From the NCBI RefSeq assembly GCF_000831385.1, contig NZ_AP014548.1, positions 930,001-994,000 on the forward strand: DNA of 64,000 bases. The letters are read 5' to 3'. Positions 26,389 to 34,346 of the stretch are shown here, in pieces. The DNA comes from Nonlabens marinus S1-08 (GTDB taxonomy: Bacteria; Bacteroidota; Bacteroidia; Flavobacteriales; Flavobacteriaceae). Below the pieces are notes generated by a model. That model worked only from the letters and a program-made list of their open reading frames with translations, searched no databases and had not been told where the DNA came from. A program made the position numbers and the translations under genes. Every line of letters starts with the position of its first letter. The stretch's first letter is position 1.

Positions 26389-26441
26389 CTTATCTCAAAG
26401 ATACCCGTGTCGCTTGCATTAAAAGGTATCTTTGAGATAAG
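26389..26441. promoter_or_regulatory. 17-bp perfect inverted repeat upstream of hflX
   Basis: Arms beginning CTTATCTCAAAG (26389-26405) and ending TTTGAGATAAG (26425-26441) are fully complementary across a 19-base loop. The right arm contains TATCTTTG (26427-26434), a match to the Bacteroidota -7 box TAnnTTTG, and the left arm holds the mirror image. The structure can act as terminator for the lipoprotein gene, as an operator, or both. It ends 11 bases before the hflX start codon; no -33 TTG at the expected distance was found. Confidence 0.6.
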
Positions 26442-26452
26442 TTGTTTTATAT

Positions 26453-27667
26453 ATGCTAGAAACTGATAATCACGAGTACGAAAAGGCCATACTCATAGGA
26501 GTGATCACGCAATCACAAGATGAGGAAAAGCTCAATGAATATATGGACGAGTTGGAATTCCTTGCCTTCACGGCTGGCGCAACCGTTCACAAAAGGTTCA
26601 GCCAAAAAATGGCAAAGCCTAATCCTAAAACTTTTATCGGGACAGGTAAGATGGAAGAAATCCATGCTTATGTTAAAGCCCATGATATTGATACCATCAT
26701 TTTTGATGATGAATTATCGCCTGCCCAGCAACGCAATATTGAAAAAGTGCTGGAAGCAAAAATCATTGATAGAACGTATTTGATCCTGGACATTTTTGCG
26801 CAGCGCGCTCAAACCAGCTATGCAAGAACTCAAGTAGAATTAGCGCAGTATGAATACTTATTGCCGCGGTTGGTTGGGTTATGGACACACTTGGAACGCC
26901 AAAAAGGGGGTATCGGTATGCGTGGACCCGGAGAGACAGAAATTGAGACGGACAGAAGGATTGTACGCGATAGAATCACCCTTCTCAAAGCAAAACTGAT
27001 AAAAATTGACAAGCAGATGGCCACCCAACGTGGCAATCGTGGGCAATTGGTCCGTGTCGCATTAGTAGGTTATACAAATGTGGGTAAAAGTACCCTGATG
27101 AACGTAGTTTCTAAAAGCGATGTGTTTGCTGAAAACAAACTCTTTGCAACGCTGGACACCACCGTTCGTAAAGTAGTGGTAGGAAACCTTCCTTTTTTAC
27201 TGACTGACACCGTAGGATTTATACGAAAGTTACCTACACAATTGGTAGAGTCCTTTAAATCAACACTGGATGAAGTGAGAGAATCAGATTTGTTGCTTCA
27301 CGTGGTAGATATTTCTCATGAATCGTTTGAAGATCATATTGCTTCAGTAAACAAAATCTTAGATGAAATTGATGCGATAGACAAACCTACCATCATGGTT
27401 TTTAATAAGATTGATCAATATAAAGCGGAGGAATATGATGAGTCCGATCTAATGACAGACCGCTCTTCAGTGCACTACTCGCTGGAAGAGTGGAAGAAAA
27501 CCTGGATGTCTCGTATGGGGGACGACGTTATATTCATTAGTGCGATTGAAAAGGAAAACATGGACGAGTTTCGTAAGAAAGTCTATGATAAAGTTCGTGA
27601 AATTCATGTCTCTAGGTTTCCATACAATGCTTTCTTATATCCAGATGTTATGGGTGAGGAGGAATAG
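26453..27667 (+). CDS. hflX: GTPase HflX
   Basis: 404 residues, ribosome-associated GTPase that splits stalled ribosomes in stress. N-terminal HflX domain with the glycine-rich linker RGPGETEIETDRR (157-169), then the G domain: G1 GYTNVGKS (206-213), G3 DTVGF (252-256), G4 NKID (318-321) and SAIEKEN as G5. Length is normal. The large inverted repeat directly upstream may control its expression. Confidence 0.96.
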   Translation: MLETDNHEYEKAILIGVITQSQDEEKLNEYMDELEFLAFTAGATVHKRFSQKMAKPNPKTFIGTGKMEEIHAYVKAHDIDTIIFDDELSPAQQRNIEKVLEAKIIDRTYLILDIFAQRAQTSYARTQVELAQYEYLLPRLVGLWTHLERQKGGIGMRGPGETEIETDRRIVRDRITLLKAKLIKIDKQMATQRGNRGQLVRVALVGYTNVGKSTLMNVVSKSDVFAENKLFATLDTTVRKVVVGNLPFLLTDTVGFIRKLPTQLVESFKSTLDEVRESDLLLHVVDISHESFEDHIASVNKILDEIDAIDKPTIMVFNKIDQYKAEEYDESDLMTDRSSVHYSLEEWKKTWMSRMGDDVIFISAIEKENMDEFRKKVYDKVREIHVSRFPYNAFLYPDVMGEEE

Positions 27668-27709
27668 AAATACACTACTTTTTATTAGGCCTTGCGTCAC
27701 TCACTGACC

Positions 27710-29254
27710 ATGAAAAAAACTCTGTTCTACATTTTTTTAGGGTTGCTGCTTCTTGCAGTAAGTGGTTATTTCTATGCCAATCATTTGGTTAAAACTAAAG
27801 TTGAAAACTTTCTTGCAGAGCAACTATCACCGCAGGTAGACTTAACTTATGGGGATCTGTACATGAGCACCTTCACTGGTACTATTTCTATTGAGGGTAT
27901 AGATTTAAGCATTCACAATCAAACAGATACCGTTATTCATACCAGAGCTACCATCGATAAGTTGCGACTGTCTGGTTTTGGTTATTATGAGTTTTTCTTT
28001 AATGAAGAAATTGAATTTGATCAAATTGATATTGATAAAAACAACATCGTCTACTTCAAAGAACGCTTCGTCAGTGCTTCTAAGACAGATAGTATTGATC
28101 AAGACCCGTTAGCTACCGTTGATAAAACCATCTTGATCAAAGCACTGAATATAGAGGATACTTCATTGACTATTTATGATGAGAGTAAAGACTCTGTAGT
28201 TCTCAACATTTCAAAAGCTTCTCTTGCCGTAAAAGACATCAGGACTGATGCTTCAAGAATCAAGAAGCGTATTCCTATTATCTATGAGCATGTGTTGTTG
28301 CAAAGTGATTCCATGTTTATGAAAATAAGCCCTTATGAGGATCTGACTGTGAAAAACCTCAAGCTAGAAGATCATGATATTTACTTGAAAGACCTTTCTA
28401 TTAAGCCTAAATATTCCAAGCAGCAATACGCTAGAATGATCCCAACAGAACGAGACTATACCATACTAGAAGTTCCTTCAGCATCTATTTTGAACTACGA
28501 TTTTGGATTCACAAATGGAAAACTATTTGCCAAAGCAAAACAACTCCACATAGATCAGCCGAATCTTTCTATTTACAGGGATAAATTAGTAGCGGATGAT
28601 ACGTCTTTCAAACCCCTGTATAGTAAGATGTTAAGAGACTTGAAGATGGAATTAATGGTAGACAGCATTCAAGTTTCAAAAGCCCATATCGTTTATGAGG
28701 AAAAAGCTAAGGCAGATCAACCTGCAGGAAGTATCGAGTTTACGGAAATGGATATTGACCTTTCCAGAGTAGGTAATACGCAGGCAAAAGGGGAAAAGAC
28801 TACAATAGTTGTTGACGGCAAATTCCAGCAAAGTAAGCTGCATGTAGATTGGACTTTTGATGTACATAATACCAGCGACGTCTTCCGTTTTAGTGGTCGA
28901 TTGGGAAAATTACCAGCTCAAAACATCAATTCCTTTGTACAACCTAATCTCAACGTGGGATTTGAAGGAACCTTAGACGAGGTTTATTTTGACATCTCAG
29001 GAGATAACAGCCATTCTCAGACCTCCATCAAGATGAAATACGAGGATTTTAAAGTCATTGTAATGCGTAAAAACGGCAAAGGGAAGAATAAGTTAGTATC
29101 AGGCATCGTCAACTTATTTGTGGCTAAAAACAGCGAGAAAGATGGCAATCATTACCGAGAAGGAAGTGGTGATTCAGATCGCAACAAGACTAAATCTATA
29201 TTCAATTTCGTTTGGGTCAGTATCTTGTCAGGATTGCTTAAAACCTTGACGTAG
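27710..29254 (+). CDS. AsmA/DUF748-like envelope protein
   Basis: 514 residues. One N-terminal membrane helix (about 4-24) and a long, repetitive beta-rich periplasmic part with alternating hydrophobic residues, as in AsmA-like lipid-transfer or DUF748 proteins. The start is the ATG before KKTLFYIF; an in-frame TTG six codons upstream is less likely. It follows hflX after 42 bases and ends facing a palindrome and the convergent DUF3078 gene. Exact function not assigned. Confidence 0.75.
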   Translation: MKKTLFYIFLGLLLLAVSGYFYANHLVKTKVENFLAEQLSPQVDLTYGDLYMSTFTGTISIEGIDLSIHNQTDTVIHTRATIDKLRLSGFGYYEFFFNEEIEFDQIDIDKNNIVYFKERFVSASKTDSIDQDPLATVDKTILIKALNIEDTSLTIYDESKDSVVLNISKASLAVKDIRTDASRIKKRIPIIYEHVLLQSDSMFMKISPYEDLTVKNLKLEDHDIYLKDLSIKPKYSKQQYARMIPTERDYTILEVPSASILNYDFGFTNGKLFAKAKQLHIDQPNLSIYRDKLVADDTSFKPLYSKMLRDLKMELMVDSIQVSKAHIVYEEKAKADQPAGSIEFTEMDIDLSRVGNTQAKGEKTTIVVDGKFQQSKLHVDWTFDVHNTSDVFRFSGRLGKLPAQNINSFVQPNLNVGFEGTLDEVYFDISGDNSHSQTSIKMKYEDFKVIVMRKNGKGKNKLVSGIVNLFVAKNSEKDGNHYREGSGDSDRNKTKSIFNFVWVSILSGLLKTLT

Positions 29255-29271
29255 CGATTTTTTGGAACTAT

Positions 29272-29291
29272 TTCGCTTTCGCGAAAGCGAA
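29272..29291. repeat. Dispersed palindrome, full copy between convergent genes
   Basis: 20 bp with an extra T/A pair at the ends, in the 52-base gap between the AsmA-like and first DUF3078 genes. It could work as a hairpin terminator here, but lacks a following T-run. Confidence 0.95.
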
Positions 29292-29306
29292 ATTACCCAA
29301 GCCCTT

Positions 29307-30209
29307 CTACAACGTATAGCTCAAGCCAAGTCCAGAAACCTCTCTGATCTGAAAAGCTCCCACCGCATTGTCATCATAAATGGCTTGGAAAATAAATTTA
29401 GCACTCACCCAGTCATTGACTTTCATCTTAATATGTGCTAGGTAGTTGATATCCACATTCCCGGGTTGATCTAAATAATTGGAGTACAGCAATAATTTAT
29501 TGTCCATTGTAATGTTCTCCAATAGGGTAAGTTTATAGAAAGCATTTAAGGAAGCTCCCAGCTCATAGCGACGCTCTTCTCCAGATGCTACTCCAAAGTA
29601 GCTGCGGTCCACATAGTCTGTACCACTGGTAAATTTATCGTCTACCATAATTATTCGTGCCGTTGATGGAGCTAGATTGATGCTTAAAAAGCTTCCTTTT
29701 TTGTACAAATATCCAGGTCCTGCTTGTAAATATCCAGGAGAGAAAAAGTTAGTGCGCTCTGTTCTAATGGTATTTCCTAAGCTATCTTTTTTAAAGGTAT
29801 ACCCTTTAGTTGCTTGTGTCATAGCATTAATGAAAAAGGAGTAGTAGGCTGTGTCATCATCCTTATTTACTTCATATCCATAAACGCTATTGATTTCTAT
29901 ACGGTCATTGGTTTTACGAGTAAATGGGTCGGTATCTTGTTTAGTCAAGCCATATTCAAGGATGATATCATTTTCCCAGGTCACGCGATCTTTAGTATAA
30001 TTAAACTCTATGTTTGCGTTCAAATTACCCGCTATACTAGAAGTCCCACCGCCGGTCCAGTCCTTATTAAATGCTGATTGATTAAATAAAAACTGAAAGT
30101 TCCCTTGATTGTTCCAGCCGTCAACCAGCTGATCCTCATCGCCAGCATCTTGAGCGCTGACAGTTAAAACTAAGGTGAAAAGTGTGCCCAGAGACATCCA
30201 AAATTTCAT
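29307..30209 (-). CDS. DUF3078 outer-membrane-type protein (1)
   Basis: 300 residues. Signal peptide about 1-19 (LTVSAQ), then a beta-strand-rich barrel-like sequence with NQSAFNKDWTGGGTSSIAGN near the mature N-terminus and a C-terminal aromatic strand ending GLSYTL. DUF3078 proteins are common in Bacteroidota and uncharacterised. It is paralogous to the next gene along almost its whole length. Its own promoter-like box lies upstream. Confidence 0.88.
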   Translation of the reverse strand: MKFWMSLGTLFTLVLTVSAQDAGDEDQLVDGWNNQGNFQFLFNQSAFNKDWTGGGTSSIAGNLNANIEFNYTKDRVTWENDIILEYGLTKQDTDPFTRKTNDRIEINSVYGYEVNKDDDTAYYSFFINAMTQATKGYTFKKDSLGNTIRTERTNFFSPGYLQAGPGYLYKKGSFLSINLAPSTARIIMVDDKFTSGTDYVDRSYFGVASGEERRYELGASLNAFYKLTLLENITMDNKLLLYSNYLDQPGNVDINYLAHIKMKVNDWVSAKFIFQAIYDDNAVGAFQIREVSGLGLSYTL

Positions 30210-30235
30210 AAGCTATGGGTATAGTAGTGATTTTA

Positions 30236-30264
30236 CAAATATAAAAACCTATTGAGAGTTTCAA
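30236..30264 (-). promoter_or_regulatory. Putative promoter of first DUF3078 gene
   Basis: On the minus strand TTG (30262-30264), 18 bases, then TATATTTG (30236-30243), close to the Bacteroidota TTG-N19-TAnnTTTG pattern. It lies about 27 bases before the start codon. Confidence 0.5.
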
Positions 30265-30294
30265 AACCTTGTATTAAGATGCCTTTGATTCAAT

Positions 30295-30325
30295 AAAAAA
30301 TCCACTCTTCTATGAGTGGATTTTT
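30295..30325 (-). terminator. Intrinsic terminator behind second DUF3078 gene
   Basis: Stem AATCCACTC / GAGTGGATT with loop TTCTAT, flanked by A-run and T-run so that it can work on either strand. It sits 20 bases beyond the stop of the gene at 30345. Confidence 0.8.
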
Positions 30326-30344
30326 AATCATATATGAAGTAGAC

Positions 30345-31244
30345 CTACAACTTGTAATTAAGTCCTAAACCAAAAACTTCACGTATCTGAAAGGCACCGA
30401 CGGCGTTGTCATCATAAATAGCTTGAAAAATTAAGTTGGCACTTAACCATTCATTCACCTTCATGTTCACCGCTGCGGAGTAGTTGATATCTACATTTCC
30501 TGGTTTGTCTAAATAATTGGAATAAAGCAGCAGTACATTGTCCATAGTAATGTTTTCTGCCAATTCCAACTTGTACAGCGCATTTACTGAAGCACCGAAT
30601 TCGAACCTAGAACTCGCTCCCGCATCCACTCCAAAATAATCTCCATCTACATAGCCTGCAGTAGATGTGAATTGGTCATCTACTAAAATCAAGCGTGCGG
30701 TTGCTGGAGCAATGTTGACAGATAAGCTTTCTCCTTTCTTGTACAACATACCTGGACCCGCTTGAAAATATCCAGGAGATAGGATGTGAGTGCGTTCAGT
30801 ACGTATGGTTTCACCTGTATCAGGATCTTCACTAAAGGTGTACCCTTTAGCAAATTGAGTCAACGCATTTAAGAAGAAGGAATACGACCAACGGCTATCA
30901 TCAGATATTTTATACCCGTAAACCGAGTTGAACTCTAGCCTATCGTTTGTTTTGCGTATGAATTCATCACCATCTTGTTTAGTAATACCATATTCAGCAA
31001 TAAATTTGTTATCCCAGGTAGTACGACCTTCTAAGTAATTGAAATCATAATTGATTCCCGCATTTCCAGCTATGCTAGAAGTACCACCTCCAGTCCACTC
31101 TGCATTAAAAGCAGATTGATTGAACAGTAATTGGAAGGTACCTCCTTTAGTCCAGCCTTGTTTAGGCTCTTTGGAATCGTCTTCTTGTGCTTGGGCTACT
31201 GTGATTGAGGATACCAGTAAAGCAGATAGTAAAAACTTTTTCAT
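30345..31244 (-). CDS. DUF3078 outer-membrane-type protein (2)
   Basis: 299 residues, same plan as the neighbouring paralogue: signal peptide about 1-19 (VAQAQ), NQSAFNAEWTGGGTSSIAGN, and the shared block NITMDNVLLLYSNYLDKPGN before a C-terminal beta-strand. A terminator hairpin separates the two, so they are separate transcription units derived by tandem duplication. TAATTTTG at 31269-31276 on the minus strand may be its -7 box. Function unknown. Confidence 0.88.
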   Translation of the reverse strand: MKKFLLSALLVSSITVAQAQEDDSKEPKQGWTKGGTFQLLFNQSAFNAEWTGGGTSSIAGNAGINYDFNYLEGRTTWDNKFIAEYGITKQDGDEFIRKTNDRLEFNSVYGYKISDDSRWSYSFFLNALTQFAKGYTFSEDPDTGETIRTERTHILSPGYFQAGPGMLYKKGESLSVNIAPATARLILVDDQFTSTAGYVDGDYFGVDAGASSRFEFGASVNALYKLELAENITMDNVLLLYSNYLDKPGNVDINYSAAVNMKVNEWLSANLIFQAIYDDNAVGAFQIREVFGLGLNYKL

Positions 31245-31335
31245 GTCTAATTAAAGTTTGATCAGACACAAAATTAAGTCGTTTAGCTATAAAGCTTGTA
31301 GGAATTGGTTGTTTTTACTGGGGAAGTAAGAGAAT

Positions 31336-31851
31336 TTATAAACTCTTTTTCTTTTTGAATACAGGAACTGAGGAGCACGCCTCGCCATACATCACGCTGC
31401 TTGCTACTTGTTGTAGTTTTTCTGTAATCATCATGTAAGCAGCTACTGGTACAGGTTTTTTAGAGCAACCCTTTACAATAACTGGTAAATTTTCAAACAT
31501 GGAAACATCAAGATCTTCAATAATCCTTCGGTAGATCAAGGTTTCTAGATCTTCTAGAGAACCTTGAACAACAGTTGTCGCTATGCCTGAAAGTTCTGCT
31601 TGTAATAACATCCACGACCATGCTGGGATGATGGCATCAGTAGAGCAGTGCAGTGCCACATGGTGATTTTTATATGCAGTGAAATCTGTTGTTTTTACGC
31701 TTTCGCGAAAGCGGGATTCCACAAGCACCAATCCTTCCATGAGCCATTGGGAAATATCAATGGAGCTGCGAGTGCCTGGCGCATAAAAGTCCTCCAGATC
31801 AAAGTTCTTAAGTTTAGAACTAGCTACTCTATTGATGATTTCTTCTCTCAC
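31336..31851 (-). CDS. DUF2480 family protein
   Basis: 171 residues, soluble. DUF2480 proteins of Bacteroidota are regularly encoded at the end of SUF operons, as here; no activity is known. Cysteines in VIVKGCSKKPVPV and YGEACSSVP might bind metal or a cluster, which is speculation. A palindrome copy encodes RFRES (47-51). Last gene of the minus-strand suf series, 13 bases behind sufT. Confidence 0.85.
   Translation of the reverse strand: MREEIINRVASSKLKNFDLEDFYAPGTRSSIDISQWLMEGLVLVESRFRESVKTTDFTAYKNHHVALHCSTDAIIPAWSWMLLQAELSGIATTVVQGSLEDLETLIYRRIIEDLDVSMFENLPVIVKGCSKKPVPVAAYMMITEKLQQVASSVMYGEACSSVPVFKKKKSL
31699..31712. repeat. Dispersed palindrome core in the DUF2480 gene
   Basis: Core with CG on both sides, read in the rarer RFRES phase. 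Confidence 0.9.
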
Positions 31852-31864
31852 AGTTGGGTTTGAT

Positions 31865-32185
31865 TTAGAGCATTCCTAGCTCTAGTTTTGCTTCTTCACT
31901 CATTAAATCTTTGTTCCATGGCGGGTCAAAGGTGATCTCGACCTCAGCATCCTTCACTTCTTTAAGAGACTTTATTTTTTCTTCTACTTCCGCAGGCAGC
32001 GACTCGGCTACCGGGCAGTTAGGGGATGTCAAGGTCATGAGCACTTTTACTTCAGCCTCTTCACTTACCATAACGTCATAGATCAAACCTAGCTCGTAGA
32101 TGTCTACTGGAATTTCAGGGTCATAAATGGTTTTTATGACACGTATGACTTTTTCTCCTAGTTCTTGTCCGTTTATTGCTTCCAT
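31865..32185 (-). CDS. sufT: SufT-like DUF59 (MIP18) Fe-S assembly factor
   Basis: 106 residues. The DUF59 signature is YDPEIPVDIYELGLIYD followed by MTLTSPNCPVAE, whose cysteine is conserved, and FDPPWNKDLMS. SufT/MIP18 proteins help maturation of Fe-S proteins. It lies 3 bases from sufE in the suf series. Length is the family minimum and no paaD-type context is present. Confidence 0.92.
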   Translation of the reverse strand: MEAINGQELGEKVIRVIKTIYDPEIPVDIYELGLIYDVMVSEEAEVKVLMTLTSPNCPVAESLPAEVEEKIKSLKEVKDAEVEITFDPPWNKDLMSEEAKLELGML

Positions 32186-32188
32186 AGC

Positions 32189-32614
32189 TTAGTTCAATTG
32201 AGATTGATACGCCACAGCGTACATTTTAAGTTGTTTGATCATTGATACAAGACCATTAGCCCGGGTAGGAGACAAGTGTTCTTTAAGGCCTATCTCATCG
32301 ATGAAGCTGGTATCTGCATTTAAGATATCTTGAGGTTTTTGATTGGACCAGGCGCGTATGAGAATGGCGATGATGCCTTTAGTGATAATCGCATCGCTAT
32401 CGGCAGTAAAGATGACTTTGTCGTCCATTAAACCCGCATGCACCCATACTTTAGATTGACAACCTTTGATAATATGATCTTCGTCCTTGTATTGCTCATC
32501 AATAATTGGTAGGCTTTTGCCTAAGTCAATCATATACTCATATCTCTGCATCCAGTCGTCAAACATGGCAAACTCATCAATGATTTCTTCTTGTATTTCC
32601 TTTATGTTACTCAT
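32189..32614 (-). CDS. sufE: SufE sulfur-transfer protein
   Basis: 141 residues. SufE accepts persulfide sulfur from SufS. The acceptor is C52 in IIKGCQSKVWVHAG, the family motif. Length normal. It overlaps the META lipoprotein gene by 8 bases on its 5' side. Confidence 0.95.
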   Translation of the reverse strand: MSNIKEIQEEIIDEFAMFDDWMQRYEYMIDLGKSLPIIDEQYKDEDHIIKGCQSKVWVHAGLMDDKVIFTADSDAIITKGIIAILIRAWSNQKPQDILNADTSFIDEIGLKEHLSPTRANGLVSMIKQLKMYAVAYQSQLN

Positions 32615-33011
32615 CCACTCTTTTTGCTTTAATCAACACATTTCCATCTTCATCCATCAACCTCAAATAGTTTTTCTTTAACTCTGCTTTCTTAACAAGG
32701 GCAAGTTGGGTCATGTATTTTTTCTCAATTTGTGCCTTTTCAACACAGTAAATCTTAGTTCCCATCATAGGTCCCATATCTACCTCATTACCCTCAGGGT
32801 TCTTAAAGTTCCCGCTGTATTGATTACAACTGTTGTTTCCAGAAATGCTGTTGCCTTTTTCAGACATATCGATGTTGATCGTGATACCTTCCCCAGTCAT
32901 GTCCTGACCGTCTACAGTAACTACCTCATAAGAACCATTAATATCTTCCAATTCCTGACAGCTAACAAAAGCTAGAGCCATCAAACTAAAAAATAAAATA
33001 CGTGCTTTCAT
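32607..33011 (-). CDS. META-domain lipoprotein
   Basis: 134 residues. Lipobox ALAFVSC (C18), then a META/HslJ-like domain with ISGNNSCNQYSGNF and MMGTKIYCVEKAQIEKKYM. HslJ-type proteins are envelope stress proteins. It sits between sufS and sufE, overlapping sufE by 8 bases, an envelope gene inside a cytosolic pathway operon. Confidence 0.85.
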   Translation of the reverse strand: MKARILFFSLMALAFVSCQELEDINGSYEVVTVDGQDMTGEGITINIDMSEKGNSISGNNSCNQYSGNFKNPEGNEVDMGPMMGTKIYCVEKAQIEKKYMTQLALVKKAELKKNYLRLMDEDGNVLIKAKRVDE

Positions 33012-33041
33012 AAATCTTTCATTTAAGGTTAGTTACTGTCG

Positions 33042-34256
33042 TTAAGATAACATGTTTACAGCACGTTGCAAAGCCTGTACCATAACATCAATCTCTTCTT
33101 TAGTATTATAAAAGGCAAAACTTGCTCTTATGGTTCCTGCAATCTGATAGCGGTCCATTACGGGTTGTGCGCAATGATGTCCAGTGCGCACCGCAATTCC
33201 AAGCTTATCAATGATAGTTCCTAGGTCGTAAGGGTGCAATCCTTCTACATTGAAAGAAATTACCGCCGCTTTGTCAGTGACATCTCCATAAATCACCGCT
33301 CCAGGTATAGATTTGATTTGCTCTGTACCGTAAACTAGCAGTTCATTCTCATAGGCAGCAATGTTGTCCATACCTACTTCATTCAGATAATCCACCGCAG
33401 CGCCTAAAGCGATACCGCCAGCAATGTTAGGCGTTCCTGCTTCAAACTTATGAGGTAAGCCAGCATAAGTAGTGTGTTCAAAGGTTACCTGGTCGATCAT
33501 TTCACCACCACCTTGATATGGAGGCAACTCATTCAAAGCTTCTTCCGTTCCATACAATAAACCTATTCCTGTAGGCCCGCACATTTTGTGACCTGCCATG
33601 GTATAGAAATCTGCATTGATGTCTTGTACATCAACTTTCATATGTCCACAGGACTGAGCGCCATCTATGAGAACTTTTGCTTGATACTTATGTGCTCCTG
33701 CAACGATCTCTTTCACAGGGTTGGTCACTCCTAGTGCATTTGAGATGTGATTCACGACCACAAAAGCCGTTTTAGGATTCAATAGCTCGTGATATGCTTT
33801 CATATCCAACTGACCGTTGTCCAATACTGGAATCACTCTTAAATGTGCTCCCACACGCTCGCACAACATTTGCCACGGAACAATATTCGAGTGATGCTCC
33901 ACTGCGCTAACAATAACCTCATCTCCTTTTTTCACAAAAACGTGAGCACCGCTTGCCACCGCATTGATACTGTGCGTATTTCCTGAAGTGAAAATACACT
34001 GCCTAGCTGTTGGGATATTAAAAAAAGCACGGCATTTTTCACGTGAAGCCTCAAATAGATCTGTAGCCTCTTGACTTAAAGCGTGGACACCACGGTGGAT
34101 GTTAGCATTGTACATCGTGTAATATTCCACAATCTTGTCAATGACTTGCGAAGGCTTTTGTGAAGTCGCTGCATTGTCAAAATAAACTAAAGGATGACCA
34201 TTCACCTCACGGTTCAGAATCGGAAAGTCGGCTCGTATTTTTTTGATATCTAGCAT
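33042..34256 (-). CDS. sufS: Cysteine desulfurase SufS
   Basis: 404 residues, PLP enzyme releasing sulfur from cysteine for Fe-S assembly. PLP lysine K224 in AGHKMCGPTG and catalytic C362 in RTGHHCAQP identify the group II SufS type. The start is MLDIKKIRADFP; a longer frame upstream crosses the promoter-like box. A terminator-like hairpin and a TACCTTTG box lie between it and sufD. Confidence 0.96.
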   Translation of the reverse strand: MLDIKKIRADFPILNREVNGHPLVYFDNAATSQKPSQVIDKIVEYYTMYNANIHRGVHALSQEATDLFEASREKCRAFFNIPTARQCIFTSGNTHSINAVASGAHVFVKKGDEVIVSAVEHHSNIVPWQMLCERVGAHLRVIPVLDNGQLDMKAYHELLNPKTAFVVVNHISNALGVTNPVKEIVAGAHKYQAKVLIDGAQSCGHMKVDVQDINADFYTMAGHKMCGPTGIGLLYGTEEALNELPPYQGGGEMIDQVTFEHTTYAGLPHKFEAGTPNIAGGIALGAAVDYLNEVGMDNIAAYENELLVYGTEQIKSIPGAVIYGDVTDKAAVISFNVEGLHPYDLGTIIDKLGIAVRTGHHCAQPVMDRYQIAGTIRASFAFYNTKEEIDVMVQALQRAVNMLS

Positions 34257-34261
34257 GAATA

Positions 34262-34269
34262 CAAAGGTA
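34262..34269 (-). promoter_or_regulatory. Possible internal promoter -7 box for sufS
   Basis: TACCTTTG on the minus strand, 5 bases before the sufS start codon, fits TAnnTTTG. No -33 TTG at standard spacing was found. With the hairpin upstream it suggests sufS can be transcribed separately. Confidence 0.35.
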
Positions 34270-34300
34270 CGATGCAGCACCTTGATTTCCTTAAAAAGAG

Positions 34301-34324
34301 AAGCCCGATCAACGGATCGGGCTT
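34301..34324 (-). terminator. Terminator-like hairpin between sufD and sufS
   Basis: Perfect 10-base stem AAGCCCGATC / GATCGGGCTT with loop AACG. On the minus strand it is followed by CTCTTTTTAAGG. It lies 22 bases beyond the sufD stop and could end or attenuate transcription into sufS. Confidence 0.7.
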
Positions 34325-34346
34325 TTAAATTTACAGGAATATGATT

